Part shown: positions 36,485 to 45,211 of the stretch, one piece after another
How the letters are laid out: every line of letters begins with the position of its first letter
How positions within the stretch are numbered: position 1 is the stretch's first letter
From: Bacteroidota bacterium
GTDB lineage: Bacteria; Bacteroidota; Bacteroidia; Flavobacteriales_D; Crocinitomicaceae
Assembly (NCBI GenBank): GCA_016868915.1
Contig: VGFL01000010.1
Coordinates: 1-45,211 of the forward strand
Length of the DNA: 45,211 bases
Direction: 5' to 3'
Program-made: the position numbers and the translations under genes
The notes under the pieces: model-generated
Database searches by the model: none
Told to the model about the DNA's origin: nothing
What the model saw: only the letters and a program-made list of their open reading frames with translations

Positions 36485-36516
36485 CAAAGATAATGAAGAC
36501 AGGGGGTAAAGTCAAA
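36485..36516 (-). promoter_or_regulatory. Putative gyrB promoter
   Basis: On the minus strand TTTG (36513-36516) is followed after 20 bases by TATCTTTG (36485-36492), a good match to the Bacteroidota consensus. It ends 38 bp before the gyrB ATG. Confidence 0.65.
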
Positions 36517-36555
36517 TAAAACCTAGTGTTTTAGGGTATAATTATTAACAACATT

Positions 36556-37788
36556 TCAACCCTTTGAATTGTCTTTATTCACTTCGTTATCACGAAATGC
36601 GGATGGCATCAAGCTAGGGATTATTTTTAAAAATATTGGCAGTAAAAGCGACCCTCCAGGGATTAAAAATATAGCCAATGAAGGCATTGATCGCATGATG
36701 TCCATCAGTTGATTTTTAACCACTTCTTTTTCCTTTTTTGTTAAATCTTTTTGAGTAGATTTTGCGAGTAAGAACATTAATTCTTTGCTCTGTTGAATTT
36801 CTAACACTAATTTATCTTTATTTCTTAAAAGGATTTTACCCCAACGTTTTGATAGGTTAGAAAATAATATTTCTGTGGACGAACCTAAATAAGGAATTAG
36901 TGTCTCATTTTCCAATATGAAAGCGGTGGTGTTTGCAAGAGTTATTTCGGTTATTTCTAAATTAAGATTAAGTGCTAGACAAAGATTTACAAGAAAAGCC
37001 CTTTCTTCTTTGCTAACTTCATTTTTATACGAGAATACAAAAGCGGATAAATAAACAAGAAAGAGGTTGAAATCTTCGGACTCATTTTTGAATTGTTCTA
37101 AATTTAGTTGGAATAATGGAGTTTGAAATTTAATTTTAAAATCATCATCTATCTCCCTATCTAGTTTTGCGCTTGCTGCATAAAAGATAAATAATTTCTC
37201 TTCAATTTCGGACACTTCTGTACTAGTATGAACAGCGCCGACAAAACAATGCATTGCTTTTTCTGCAAGTGTTTGAAAGGGCCTGATTTTCTTTGTTTTT
37301 AGAAACTCCTTGAAAAGAATTACATCAAGAAATAAAAACGCATTATTTAAGGTGTTTAGCCAAATTCGCGTTTCCAGTATGCGTTTGTCCAATTCCAATC
37401 TTTCCTCAATGGCTGTTTCAATCGAAGAAATAGCAGATTCTTTTTTGAAGAAAGATAAAAAGTCGAATGAGTTTTTAGGTTTTATAGAGGAATAATACGA
37501 AGCTAAATCAGTAATAAAAGCCTCTTTATCAAAAAGAAAATTGGATTGTGTCCAATGCGTCCAAAGTAAGGTCTCAAAAAAAAGATTTTTTAATTTATCT
37601 TTAGGAGTCCAATTGGATTGTAATTTAGCAGGGCTAAAAATCGTATTAACAGCAACACCATATATTAATCCTGAATCTCTAGAAATATCAACAAGTGTAC
37701 AATTATTTTTTGTAATTAATTGAATTTGATTTGTTTCAATTAATTCAAAGTATTTTTCAATCCAACCTGTCGATCCAGGATAAAACAC
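36556..37788 (-). CDS. LETM1-like protein with possible TerB-like domain
   Basis: 410 residues, cytoplasmic or membrane-associated. The N-terminus (FYPGSTGWIEKYFELIE) is a conserved start seen in Bacteroidota homologues. A helical middle (about 175-330) with IEEKLFIFYAASAKLDREID and SKEERAFLVNLCLALNL resembles TerB. The C-terminal KEVVKNQLMDIMRSMPSLAI and GGSLLLPIFLKIIPSLMPSAF match the LETM1 ribosome-binding-like region, with a membrane-like helix around IFLIPGGSLLLPIF. In mitochondria LETM1 acts in K+/H+ exchange and membrane-linked translation; the bacterial role is unknown. It starts 4 bp after a small barrel gene and ends a three-gene operon. Confidence 0.75.
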   Translation of the reverse strand: MFYPGSTGWIEKYFELIETNQIQLITKNNCTLVDISRDSGLIYGVAVNTIFSPAKLQSNWTPKDKLKNLFFETLLWTHWTQSNFLFDKEAFITDLASYYSSIKPKNSFDFLSFFKKESAISSIETAIEERLELDKRILETRIWLNTLNNAFLFLDVILFKEFLKTKKIRPFQTLAEKAMHCFVGAVHTSTEVSEIEEKLFIFYAASAKLDREIDDDFKIKFQTPLFQLNLEQFKNESEDFNLFLVYLSAFVFSYKNEVSKEERAFLVNLCLALNLNLEITEITLANTTAFILENETLIPYLGSSTEILFSNLSKRWGKILLRNKDKLVLEIQQSKELMFLLAKSTQKDLTKKEKEVVKNQLMDIMRSMPSLAIFLIPGGSLLLPIFLKIIPSLMPSAFRDNEVNKDNSKG

Positions 37789-37792
37789 AGAA

Positions 37793-38233
37793 TTATTTTA
37801 AGGTATATCTAACTGCTAATCCACCGCCCCAAGAAAATAAATTTTTATTTCCAATTAATTGTATTACTGGGCCAGTATCTAATGCTATATTTAGAGGGAA
37901 GTCTTGAAATGTATATTCTATACCTAAAACGCCAATTGCGCTTAGTAAAAGCGATTTATTAACAGACCCCACGGTTGGTCCAACACCAAAATACCAGTAT
38001 AGGCCATTTGGTTCGGGAAGAGGTTTTTGAATCTCGAACAAACCGGAAATAGCTAGCCCACTATCATATCCTCCAATGGAGAATTCAGCAGCTGTGCTAC
38101 TGGATAGTATTTTCTTAATATTAATTCCACCTAGAGATGGATAACCACCCTTTAATCCTATTGCTGTTTTGTAGGATTGAGAAAATGTAAATGATGAAAC
38201 TGAAATGACTACTAAAAACAAAATCTTATTCAT
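37793..38233 (-). CDS. Small outer-membrane beta-barrel protein
   Basis: 146 residues. Signal peptide (NKILFLVVISVSSFTFSQ), then alternating amphipathic strands typical of eight-stranded OmpW/OmpX-like barrels: SYKTAIGLKGGYPSLGGINI, LYWYFGVGPTVGSVNKS, and a final FSWGGGLAVRYTLK. The function of such small barrels (channel or adhesin) cannot be told. It lies 20 bp after the lamin-tail gene and 4 bp before the LETM1-like gene, so the three are probably co-transcribed. Confidence 0.75.
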   Translation of the reverse strand: MNKILFLVVISVSSFTFSQSYKTAIGLKGGYPSLGGINIKKILSSSTAAEFSIGGYDSGLAISGLFEIQKPLPEPNGLYWYFGVGPTVGSVNKSLLLSAIGVLGIEYTFQDFPLNIALDTGPVIQLIGNKNLFSWGGGLAVRYTLK

Positions 38234-38253
38234 ACAATAATTTTTATCTAAAA

Positions 38254-40833
38254 TTACAGTTTGCCCGCCAAGGTAAATCCCTTTTGTTCTGTAAAAAACA
38301 CACCCCCATCTGTTGAAAACACCTCAAAAACCAGCAAATAAACGCCAATACTTGCTTTAACATGTTGATTGGTAGTACCATCCCAAGAAAAAGTACCAAA
38401 AGAACCTAGTAATTCATTTGTGAAAATAGTTTTAATGAGACGTCCTCGATCATCATAGATTTGTGCTTTGCCTAATAATCCAGAATTAGTCAAATTATAA
38501 TTTATTTGAAGAACATCTTGATGTCCATCATTGTCGGGAGAGAGGATGTCTTCTGTAAATGATATTTCACCATTTGAAACTGCGGGTCTAAATTGAGAAT
38601 TAACTCTTCCTGGTGTAGCGAAACCGATGTCTTCGGCGGCGGAATGCCAATTAAAAGAACTGCTCGATTCTCCCTTAGGATCAATGCGCTCCAGAGAAAC
38701 ACCATCGGTATTATCTAATAAGTCAAAATGCCATTCATCGAGGTAAGAAACTTTGTCAATAATTTCGGCATTATAAATCAAATAAACCGTTCCAGAATCG
38801 TTGTTATAACTCGGCATTTCACTAAATAGAAATTTTCCTGGTATTGCAAAGGGGTAATTTTGTTTAACAAAATTTGAATCTTCACCAACTACCACATAAT
38901 CTTTGGGTTGAAGCAAATAATTATTTGCAATTGATTTAAAATTCGCGATTGTATCCCCTTCAAAATTGGCAAACTGCCAATCTTTCAGGTTTATCACTTT
39001 GTCAGAATTATTGTATAACTCAATCCAGTCCTGACCACCGTTTAATGGATTTTGAAGGATCTCATTAATAATTACATCTCCAGTTTCCGGGTTTTCTGGC
39101 AAGACAAATTCTCCATTCCATCCAATCCCGTTCCCCCAACAATCTAAAATTGGGTTTATGTTGTATGTGTAGAGTTGAGAGGGGACGAGTGATTCGTTGA
39201 ATTGCACCAACATTGTGGAAGGGAATTCTTCGGGAATAAATCTATTTTGAACGGTTAATTCAGGATTAAAAGTGAGTGAGCAAAGAACAAGAGAAAGTGA
39301 ATCCATACCTTCATTGAAATGAAATTCCAAATAATTTGGGGATGAGGCCAGAACAAAGTCAATTTCCGGGCCGTCAACATCAACTAACGGATTGAATACA
39401 GAATTTAAAAAACCTGGAGTTCCGCCCAAAATCCACGTGGAGGCAATCCAATTATCGCTATCCGAGCACGGATCGTTGGGATTAATGAGCTCTAAGGAAT
39501 AGCCCCCATTTTTCTTGTCTTCATCACCGTACCACTCATCCGTGAAGGATAATTTATCGATAATTTGCCCTAAATTGTCTTTCAAAATAACATCATCAGC
39601 TGCATTATTTAAACTGGGGAAACTTGTCACCCCAATTGCTAAAGTTGTTGTAAATGCTGGGATATTGGCTGAAGCTGTTAGTACTTTGTACTCACCGGGT
39701 AGTAACCAAGAATTTGCAATCGTTCCATCTGAAGATGCATCCCCAATTTTCCAACCGGTCAAATTCAAAATCTTATTACTCTTATTATATATTTCAACGA
39801 ACTCCACTTCAGGAAGGCCAATGACAGGCGTCGGATCTGGAAAAAACTCGTTGATGATTACGTCGCCAGGTAAAACAGACTCAGCAATTAAATATTGAAA
39901 ATTCACCGTTTGATTTCCGGAAACATTTGATGAAATATCTGATATATTCGTTGTTGTCAGAGAATAGCTTGTTCCATTAGTGAGTGCTGTGCCCGTTGTT
40001 AAATGAATCAATGATGTATTCAATGGGTCAAGGGTAGCAGAAGAAATCGAAATATTTGGATTAATCGAATAGTTTATCGCATTCTGAGCACTTGTTGGAT
40101 CTAATGATTCGTTGAAAAAGACATCTACCTGAGTGGGTGAATTTGCAGTAGCGGAATTTAAAATGGGCGGCTGATTATCTATACTTTCATTTCCGATGTA
40201 GATGTCGTCGTAAAAGAATTTATTGGCATTACTTGAGGTGTAGGTATCTAAAACACCGAAATGCGTTCCAGTTAACGAACCAGGATCGTTGGCCGTTCCC
40301 TGTAAAATGAAATTTTGTCCTCCTGATAAATCGGCAAATAAACTCCAATTTCCAACAGCATCTCGCTTGACTTTTACGCGCACTGTAAAAGAATTAGCAA
40401 TTTGCCCATCAACTCCAGTACACAATTGGGTCGCTACTCCTCCTTGTATTTTAAATAATCGGATGGCATCAATGGCATTCGCTTCGCCGAACTGTAAATA
40501 ATAGCCATTTTGAACCAAGGTTAAATCGGCATTATCGGCGGTTAAATAGACTCTTCCATAATTACTTGAAGAAGGAGAAAAACTTTGTTTGGCCCAAACT
40601 CGCCATTCCTTGGCATTGAGGTCAGGTAAATTGTGTGGGGTACTGAGATAAGAAGTGGCGGTAACCGTATTATTTAATTGCAACTGCTGAGATGAATTCA
40701 CAATAAAATCTGCCGTTGTACCAAACCAAGTTGGATTGTTAGTGAAGTCTCCGTCTGAAAAATCATCCACTACTTGTGCCGAAACTTTCGCAGCAAGAAG
40801 GAGCATAAACGCAACAAAGAAGGTCCGGAACAT
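38254..40833 (-). CDS. Surface protein with two lamin-tail domains and FlgD-like C-terminus
   Basis: 859 residues. Signal peptide (FRTFFVAFMLLLAAKVSA); a LamG/concanavalin-like first domain (about 20-215; WRVWAKQSFSPSSSNYGRVY); an SbsA-like Ig domain (about 220-318); a first lamin-tail domain (about 320-470) starting GDVIINEFFPDP and with NKSNKILNLTGWKIGD; another Ig-like part; a second lamin-tail domain starting GDVIINEILQNPLNGGQDW; and a FlgD-like C-terminal domain with LSPDNDGHQDVLQINY, ending FTLAGKL. This architecture is common in Bacteroidota surface proteins secreted by T9SS. Its binding target is unknown. A -7 box lies 8 bp upstream of the ATG. First gene of the operon. Confidence 0.85.
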   Translation of the reverse strand: MFRTFFVAFMLLLAAKVSAQVVDDFSDGDFTNNPTWFGTTADFIVNSSQQLQLNNTVTATSYLSTPHNLPDLNAKEWRVWAKQSFSPSSSNYGRVYLTADNADLTLVQNGYYLQFGEANAIDAIRLFKIQGGVATQLCTGVDGQIANSFTVRVKVKRDAVGNWSLFADLSGGQNFILQGTANDPGSLTGTHFGVLDTYTSSNANKFFYDDIYIGNESIDNQPPILNSATANSPTQVDVFFNESLDPTSAQNAINYSINPNISISSATLDPLNTSLIHLTTGTALTNGTSYSLTTTNISDISSNVSGNQTVNFQYLIAESVLPGDVIINEFFPDPTPVIGLPEVEFVEIYNKSNKILNLTGWKIGDASSDGTIANSWLLPGEYKVLTASANIPAFTTTLAIGVTSFPSLNNAADDVILKDNLGQIIDKLSFTDEWYGDEDKKNGGYSLELINPNDPCSDSDNWIASTWILGGTPGFLNSVFNPLVDVDGPEIDFVLASSPNYLEFHFNEGMDSLSLVLCSLTFNPELTVQNRFIPEEFPSTMLVQFNESLVPSQLYTYNINPILDCWGNGIGWNGEFVLPENPETGDVIINEILQNPLNGGQDWIELYNNSDKVINLKDWQFANFEGDTIANFKSIANNYLLQPKDYVVVGEDSNFVKQNYPFAIPGKFLFSEMPSYNNDSGTVYLIYNAEIIDKVSYLDEWHFDLLDNTDGVSLERIDPKGESSSSFNWHSAAEDIGFATPGRVNSQFRPAVSNGEISFTEDILSPDNDGHQDVLQINYNLTNSGLLGKAQIYDDRGRLIKTIFTNELLGSFGTFSWDGTTNQHVKASIGVYLLVFEVFSTDGGVFFTEQKGFTLAGKL

Positions 40834-40840
40834 ATTATAT

Positions 40841-40848
40841 CAAATTTA
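40841..40848 (-). promoter_or_regulatory. Putative -7 promoter box of lamin-tail operon
   Basis: TAAATTTG on the minus strand, 7 bp before the ATG. No TTG at -33. The leader would be very short. Confidence 0.45.
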
Positions 40849-40914
40849 CGAACAAAGTTTGAAATTTCTTTATTATCAAAAAAATCTTGGCTTTAGATAA
40901 GATCAATTTGTGAC

Positions 40915-40943
40915 AAAAAAAACCGCTTAAAAAATTAAGCGGT
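40915..40943 (-). terminator. Rho-independent terminator of rplU-rpmA
   Basis: Perfect 9-bp stem ACCGCTTAA/TTAAGCGGT with a 4-base loop at 40922-40943, followed on the minus strand by a run of eight T. It lies 21 bp past the rpmA stop codon. Confidence 0.9.
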
Positions 40944-40963
40944 CTTAAATATGTGAATCGAAT

Positions 40964-41233
40964 TTATGCTTCCGTTACTTCGATTGGTGTAACTGAAACA
41001 AAAGAACGATTATCTTTCTTTTTTCTGAACTCAACTATTCCATCAACAAGAGCAAATAAAGTATGGTCTTTTCCAATTCCAACATTGTTTCCCGGGTGAT
41101 GGGTTGTGCCTCTTTGTCGAACAATTATATTACCCGCAATCGCAGCTTGTCCTCCAAAAATTTTAACTCCAAGACGCTTACTGTGTGATTCACGTCCATT
41201 TTTCGAACTACCAACTCCTTTCTTATGTGCCAT
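40964..41233 (-). CDS. rpmA: 50S ribosomal protein L27
   Basis: 89 residues. Begins [20 protein letters not shown] with the conserved N-terminus near the peptidyl transferase centre, then [20 protein letters not shown] and [20 protein letters not shown], the most conserved part. The start is canonical and no N-terminal leader is present. It is 16 bp after rplU, the usual order, and ends at a clear terminator. Confidence 0.98.
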   Translation of the reverse strand: MAHKKGVGSSKNGRESHSKRLGVKIFGGQAAIAGNIIVRQRGTTHHPGNNVGIGKDHTLFALVDGIVEFRKKKDNRSFVSVTPIEVTEA

Positions 41234-41249
41234 TTCTGTAAACTTTTGA

Positions 41250-41564
41250 TTAACTTAATTTGATGTTTTTGATCGTTAAGCATGTAAAAGACTGACGGTG
41301 CCCGTTTTTCTTTTTATATCCTTTTCGACGCTTTTTTTTGAAAACAATAACTTTATCTCCTTTTACGTGATCATTTACCACTGCAGAAACTACTGCTCCT
41401 GCTATAGCCGGGGCGCCTACTTGAATTTTTCCACCGTCATCTACCAACAATACGCGGTCAAAAGAAATTTTTGCCCCGCTCTCTGCCGCTAAACGATGTA
41501 CAAAAATCTTTTGGTCTTTTTGCACTTTGAACTGCTGCCCTGCTATTTCTACAATTGCGTACAT
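41250..41564 (-). CDS. rplU: 50S ribosomal protein L21
   Basis: 104 residues from ATG 41562-41564. A frame open upstream by nine codons to 41591 is rejected, because L21 proteins begin [14 protein letters not shown]. Also seen are [13 protein letters not shown] and [20 protein letters not shown], the conserved RNA-binding end. It binds 23S rRNA. A strong promoter is at 41602-41631. Confidence 0.98.
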   Translation of the reverse strand: MYAIVEIAGQQFKVQKDQKIFVHRLAAESGAKISFDRVLLVDDGGKIQVGAPAIAGAVVSAVVNDHVKGDKVIVFKKKRRKGYKKKNGHRQSFTCLTIKNIKLS

Positions 41565-41601
41565 ATAGCTAATTTTTAAATTTAATCCCAAATTGGGGAG
41601 G

Positions 41602-41631
41602 CAAAGATACGATAAAATCTAAAATCACCAA
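41602..41631 (-). promoter_or_regulatory. Promoter of rplU-rpmA
   Basis: On the minus strand TTG (41629-41631) is followed after 19 bases by TATCTTTG (41602-41609), an exact match to the Bacteroidota consensus spacing. The leader to rplU is about 33 bases. Confidence 0.75.
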
Positions 41632-41727
41632 CATGATAGAGTATTTTCTTTGTTAGAAGCGGTTAATTTAAAATTAGGAATTAAGAAATGAATTTTTCTT
41701 TTCTATTTCAACACAATACTTTTTCAA

Positions 41728-41735
41728 TAATTTTG
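41728..41735 (+). promoter_or_regulatory. Putative -7 promoter box of mfd
   Basis: TAATTTTG matches TAnnTTTG, 11 bp before the mfd ATG. No TTG is at -33. The divergent rplU promoter is about 100 bp away. Confidence 0.5.
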
Positions 41736-41746
41736 CACTCTCAAAT

Positions 41747-44700
41747 ATGGAGATTAGAAATTTTTTAAACCTCTTTTATAGCTATCCTCCTGTGGAGGAG
41801 ACAGTAAAAGCTCTTGGCAAAGAAGGGAGTCGCATTCATTGGAAGGGATTGGTGGGATCTTCACGAGGTATTTGTGCTGCTGCAACAGCAAACCAAGTTT
41901 CTGGAAACCACATTTTTATTCTCGCAGATAAAGAAGAGGCCGCATATTTTCTTAATGATTTACAAGGATTATATCCTGATAATAAACGTATTTTATTTTA
42001 TCCGGCATCCTATAAAGCTCCTTATCAACTTGAACAGACGGATAATGCGAATGTAGTTTCAAGAGCTGAAGTACTTGAAAGAATATGTCAGGGTTCAAAT
42101 AATTGGATTGTTACTTATCCTGAGGCTTTATTTGAAAAAATACCGACCCAAAAAAAATTGGTTGACAATACGTTGAAGGTCCAAGTATCAGCCTCGTATT
42201 CTATTGATTTTTTAAATGAGCTTTTATTGGAATATCAGTTTGAGCGCGTTGATTTTGTATATGAGCCCGGTCAATTTTCGATTCGAGGCGGGATCGTCGA
42301 TGTATTTTCATTCTCACATGATTTACCTTTTCGCATTGAGTTTTTTGGTGATGAGGTGGATTCAATTCGGACCTTTGATCCATCAACTCAATTATCTGAA
42401 AAAACACACCAATATTTTTTTATTGTCCCGAATATACAGGGGAATCTGATTCAACGTGGCGTAAGTTCTTTTTTTGAGTTTATCGGTAAGGATGCCGTGG
42501 TTTGGTTAACTGATGCTCAACAAATTGAAGATGTTCTCAAGCGAGAATACGACAAGGCAGTTGGAATTCACAGTTCATTGGAAACAACTGTAAAATTTGG
42601 ACTTCCCAATGAACTATACCTACATCCAACGGTCGCTCTGAAGGAAATAAGTGAACTAAGAACCGTTGAATGGGGTGCGAAAAAATATTTTGAATCGACT
42701 ACTTTGGTTGAATTTGATTTTATTCCGCAGCCTAGTTTCAATAAGAATTTTGACTTATTATCAACCGATTTGGTCGAACGATCAAAACAACATTTTACTA
42801 ACCTTATTTTTTCCAATCAACCCAAACAAATTGAGCGACTGCATCAAATTTTTCAGGATACAAATCAAGAGGTTGAATTCGTTTCAATGAATTTATCCCT
42901 CCACGAGGGATTTATTGCGCCTAATTTAAAACTAGTTTGTTACACTGATCATCAAATCTTTGAGCGCTATCATCGTTTTCGTTTAAAAGAAGGTTTTCAG
43001 CAAGCAAAACAAGCACTGACGCTCAAAGAAATTTACAACCTGCAAAAGGGCGATTATGTAACGCACATTGATCATGGAATAGGTCAATTTTCTGGACTTG
43101 AAACAATTGATGTAAACGGGAAACCGCAAGAGGCAATTCGTTTAGTTTACAAGGATGGTGATGTCTTGTATGTTGGAATTCACTCGCTCCATCGCATTTC
43201 TAAATTTACCGGTAAAGATGGAACAGTTCCTAAAATGAACAAACTAGGAACGCAAGCTTGGACAACGCTTAAAAATAAAACAAAGAAGAAAATCAAGGAA
43301 CTTGCATTTGATTTAATTCAACTGTATGCAAAACGAAAAAGTCAGCCAGGATTTGCGTTTTCACCAGACACCTATTTGCAAAATGAGTTGGAGGTTTCTT
43401 TTATGTACGAGGATACGCCTGACCAAGCAAAAGCAACCGCAGCATTCAAACAAGATATGGAGTCGGCAACACCCATGGATCGTTTGGTTTGCGGCGATGT
43501 TGGTTTTGGGAAAACTGAGATTGCTATTCGAGCGGCATTTAAAGCAGTGGCAGACTCAAAACAAGTAGCGGTTTTAGTACCAACCACAATTCTTTCGATG
43601 CAGCATTTTCGGAGTTTTAAGGAACGCTTGAAAGATTTTCCTTGTAATATAAATTACATTAATCGATTTAAATCGACAAAGCAAACTACCGAAGCTCTTA
43701 AAAAAGTGGCAAGTGGTGAAATTGATATTCTAATTGGCACCCATGCCTTGGCTGCAGATCGCGTAAAATTCAAAGATCTGGGCTTGATAATTATTGATGA
43801 GGAGCAAAAGTTTGGTGTTTCAGTGAAAGATAAATTAAAAACCTTACGAGCTACGGTGGATACGCTGACACTTACTGCAACTCCAATTCCTAGAACCTTA
43901 CAATTCTCTTTGATGGGGGCGCGTGATTTAAGTATAATTAATACTCCGCCACCAAATAGACAGCCTGTTCTGACTGAAATAATTGCATTTAACGAGGAAG
44001 CAATTCGTGATGCAATTTCTTACGAGGTCAGTAGGGGAGGGCAGGTTTTCTTTGTAAATAATAGACTATCAAATATTCGTGAAATTGCCGGAATGATTCA
44101 GCGTTTGTGTCCTGGAATTCGCATTGGAATTGGTCACGGGCAGATGGACGGGAAAAACTTAGAGAGGGTCATGCTGGATTTTATTGACGGGACTTATGAC
44201 GTATTGATTGCTACAACAATTATTGAATCCGGAATTGATATTTCAAATGCGAATACGATAATTATCAACGAGGCTCACCAATTTGGCTTGAGTGATTTGC
44301 ATCAGCTACGAGGACGTGTTGGACGCAGCAATAAAAAAGCGTTTTGTTATTTAATTTCCCCTAAATTCAGCATATTATCATCTGAAGCAAGAAAACGCTT
44401 GGAGGCATTGGTTCAATTTTCAGATTTAGGTTCTGGATTCAATATCGCCATGAAGGATTTGGATATACGTGGAGCGGGAAATCTTTTAGGAGGTGAGCAA
44501 AGTGGATTTATTTCAGAAATTGGATTTGAGATGTATCAAAAAATTCTTAATGAGGCAATGCAAGAATTGAGGAACAATGAATTTAAAGACTTATTTGATG
44601 AAAGAGAAACAGATAGCTTTCAAGATTTTGTGAATGATTGTATTTTTGAAACTGACCAGGAGGTTCGAATTCCTGATGATTACGTAAATAATGTTGCCGA

Positions 44701-45091
44701 ACGATTGAGTTTGTACCAAGAGCTTGATAGCTTAAAATCTGAAGAAGAATTAACTCAATTTTCAATTCGGTTGATAGATCGATTTGGGCCTTTGCCGAGA
44801 GAAGTTAAGGAATTACTTGTCTCATTTCGGTTAAGATGGTTGGCTCAGGAATTAGGGATGGAAAGAATCGTAATTAAATCGCGAAAACTAGTTGGGTACT
44901 TTATTCCCGATCCACAGTCGTCATTTTACGAATCTGAAATATTTACTCATCTACTAAGCACCATTCAAGTAAATCCGCAGGGTTATAGATTGGCTCAGCA
45001 AAATGATAAACTAAGGTTGGTTATTGAGCCGGTTATTCATATTAAAGACGCTATGGAAAAAATGAGTGAGTTGAAACAATCCTGCAAATGA
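41747..45091 (+). CDS. mfd: Transcription-repair coupling factor
   Basis: 1114 residues. N-terminal UvrB-homology domains (about 1-330, FYPASYKAPYQLEQTDNANV and RGGIVDVFSFSHDLPFRIEF), the CarD-like RNA polymerase-interacting domain at ~433 (GDYVTHIDHGIGQFSG), the helicase domains with CGDVGFGKTE (P-loop, ~580) and DEEQKFG (~683), then TATPIPRTLQFSLMGARDLS and RGRVGRSNKKAFCYL, and the C-terminal TRCF domain (about 960-1114). It removes RNA polymerase stalled at lesions and recruits UvrA. Single gene, divergent from rplU-rpmA. Confidence 0.97.
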   Translation: MEIRNFLNLFYSYPPVEETVKALGKEGSRIHWKGLVGSSRGICAAATANQVSGNHIFILADKEEAAYFLNDLQGLYPDNKRILFYPASYKAPYQLEQTDNANVVSRAEVLERICQGSNNWIVTYPEALFEKIPTQKKLVDNTLKVQVSASYSIDFLNELLLEYQFERVDFVYEPGQFSIRGGIVDVFSFSHDLPFRIEFFGDEVDSIRTFDPSTQLSEKTHQYFFIVPNIQGNLIQRGVSSFFEFIGKDAVVWLTDAQQIEDVLKREYDKAVGIHSSLETTVKFGLPNELYLHPTVALKEISELRTVEWGAKKYFESTTLVEFDFIPQPSFNKNFDLLSTDLVERSKQHFTNLIFSNQPKQIERLHQIFQDTNQEVEFVSMNLSLHEGFIAPNLKLVCYTDHQIFERYHRFRLKEGFQQAKQALTLKEIYNLQKGDYVTHIDHGIGQFSGLETIDVNGKPQEAIRLVYKDGDVLYVGIHSLHRISKFTGKDGTVPKMNKLGTQAWTTLKNKTKKKIKELAFDLIQLYAKRKSQPGFAFSPDTYLQNELEVSFMYEDTPDQAKATAAFKQDMESATPMDRLVCGDVGFGKTEIAIRAAFKAVADSKQVAVLVPTTILSMQHFRSFKERLKDFPCNINYINRFKSTKQTTEALKKVASGEIDILIGTHALAADRVKFKDLGLIIIDEEQKFGVSVKDKLKTLRATVDTLTLTATPIPRTLQFSLMGARDLSIINTPPPNRQPVLTEIIAFNEEAIRDAISYEVSRGGQVFFVNNRLSNIREIAGMIQRLCPGIRIGIGHGQMDGKNLERVMLDFIDGTYDVLIATTIIESGIDISNANTIIINEAHQFGLSDLHQLRGRVGRSNKKAFCYLISPKFSILSSEARKRLEALVQFSDLGSGFNIAMKDLDIRGAGNLLGGEQSGFISEIGFEMYQKILNEAMQELRNNEFKDLFDERETDSFQDFVNDCIFETDQEVRIPDDYVNNVAERLSLYQELDSLKSEEELTQFSIRLIDRFGPLPREVKELLVSFRLRWLAQELGMERIVIKSRKLVGYFIPDPQSSFYESEIFTHLLSTIQVNPQGYRLAQQNDKLRLVIEPVIHIKDAMEKMSELKQSCK

Positions 45092-45130
45092 CGTGCATTT
45101 GGCAGTGAAAATATATTATAAATTTAGCAT

Positions 45131-45211
45131 ATGATTCATTGGAAAAACGACTTAAAACCAGAAGCTCCTTTTATCGCTTCTATCTTCAATTATTACCTTT
45201 CAGATGATTTG
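45131..45211 (+). CDS. Start of an unidentified gene (3' partial)
   Basis: An ATG at 45131 opens a frame of 27 codons to the window edge: MIHWKNDLKPEAPFIAS then IFNYYLSDDL. It lies 39 bp after mfd, in the same direction. A TAAATTTA-like box stands just before. Too short to identify; the rest lies outside the window. Confidence 0.5.
   Translation, partial: MIHWKNDLKPEAPFIASIFNYYLSDDL

Noticed and set aside
41565-41591. Nine-codon N-terminal extension of L21
   Set aside because: L21 begins at the later ATG; the extension lies in the leader behind the mapped promoter match.

Overview
The window is chromosomal DNA of a low-GC member of the Bacteroidota, most likely Flavobacteriales. The evidence is three secreted proteins with type IX secretion (T9SS) sorting or surface C-termini, TAnnTTTG -7 promoter boxes with TTG/TTTG -33 boxes, GldJ/Por-style secreted repeat proteins, a DUF6150-like YESQA protein, and Bacteroidota-type gene pairs. 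I see no rRNA, tRNA, CRISPR array, intact insertion sequence, integrase or phage structural gene.

Layout. 1-2.7 kb: 3' end of a T9SS cargo gene, then ruvX and an alpha/beta hydrolase. 3.0-6.1 kb: an AT-rich accessory islet with a zinc-ribbon protein, two hypothetical secreted proteins and several broken coding fragments, including a minus-strand frame interrupted by two stop codons. 6.3-15.5 kb: a long minus-strand block of mnmE; deoC with a split ALDH16-type aldehyde dehydrogenase pair; a subtilase overlapping an acidic-tailed protein; and a CAP protein, YESQA repeat protein, PnuC and NadR-like kinase. 15.9-21.7 kb: a plus-strand run of nhaD, exbB/tolQ, exbD/tolR, a TonB/TolA-like gene, folC, an EamA exporter and gatC. 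21.7-28.5 kb: a CPA2 antiporter (minus), an M1 aminopeptidase lipoprotein and an Omp85 protein. 28.5-33.9 kb: a collagen-like protein, a type B T9SS cargo, engB, and an orphan oligopeptide-binding lipoprotein. 33.9-41.6 kb: nfu, gyrB, a LETM1-like protein, a small outer-membrane barrel, a lamin-tail surface protein, and rplU-rpmA with a good promoter and terminator. 41.7-45.2 kb: mfd and the start of one more gene.

How genes work together. DeoC splits deoxyribose-5-phosphate to glyceraldehyde-3-phosphate and acetaldehyde, and the ALDH pair beside it would oxidise the aldehyde. PnuC and the NadR-like kinase would import and phosphorylate nicotinamide riboside. The ExbB/ExbD/TonB-like trio would form one proton-driven envelope machine. 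The rest is mainly housekeeping (RuvX, MnmE, FolC, GatC, EngB, GyrB, Nfu, L21, L27, Mfd) interleaved with envelope and secreted proteins.

No clearly new defence or mobile system was found. The points most worth a second look are the split ALDH16/deoC operon, the LETM1-like protein in an envelope operon, the CAP/YESQA/PnuC/kinase operon, the acidic-protein/subtilase overlap, and the decayed islet. Several -7 boxes sit so close to start codons that they revise starts (deoC, engB) and suggest leaderless or nearly leaderless mRNAs.
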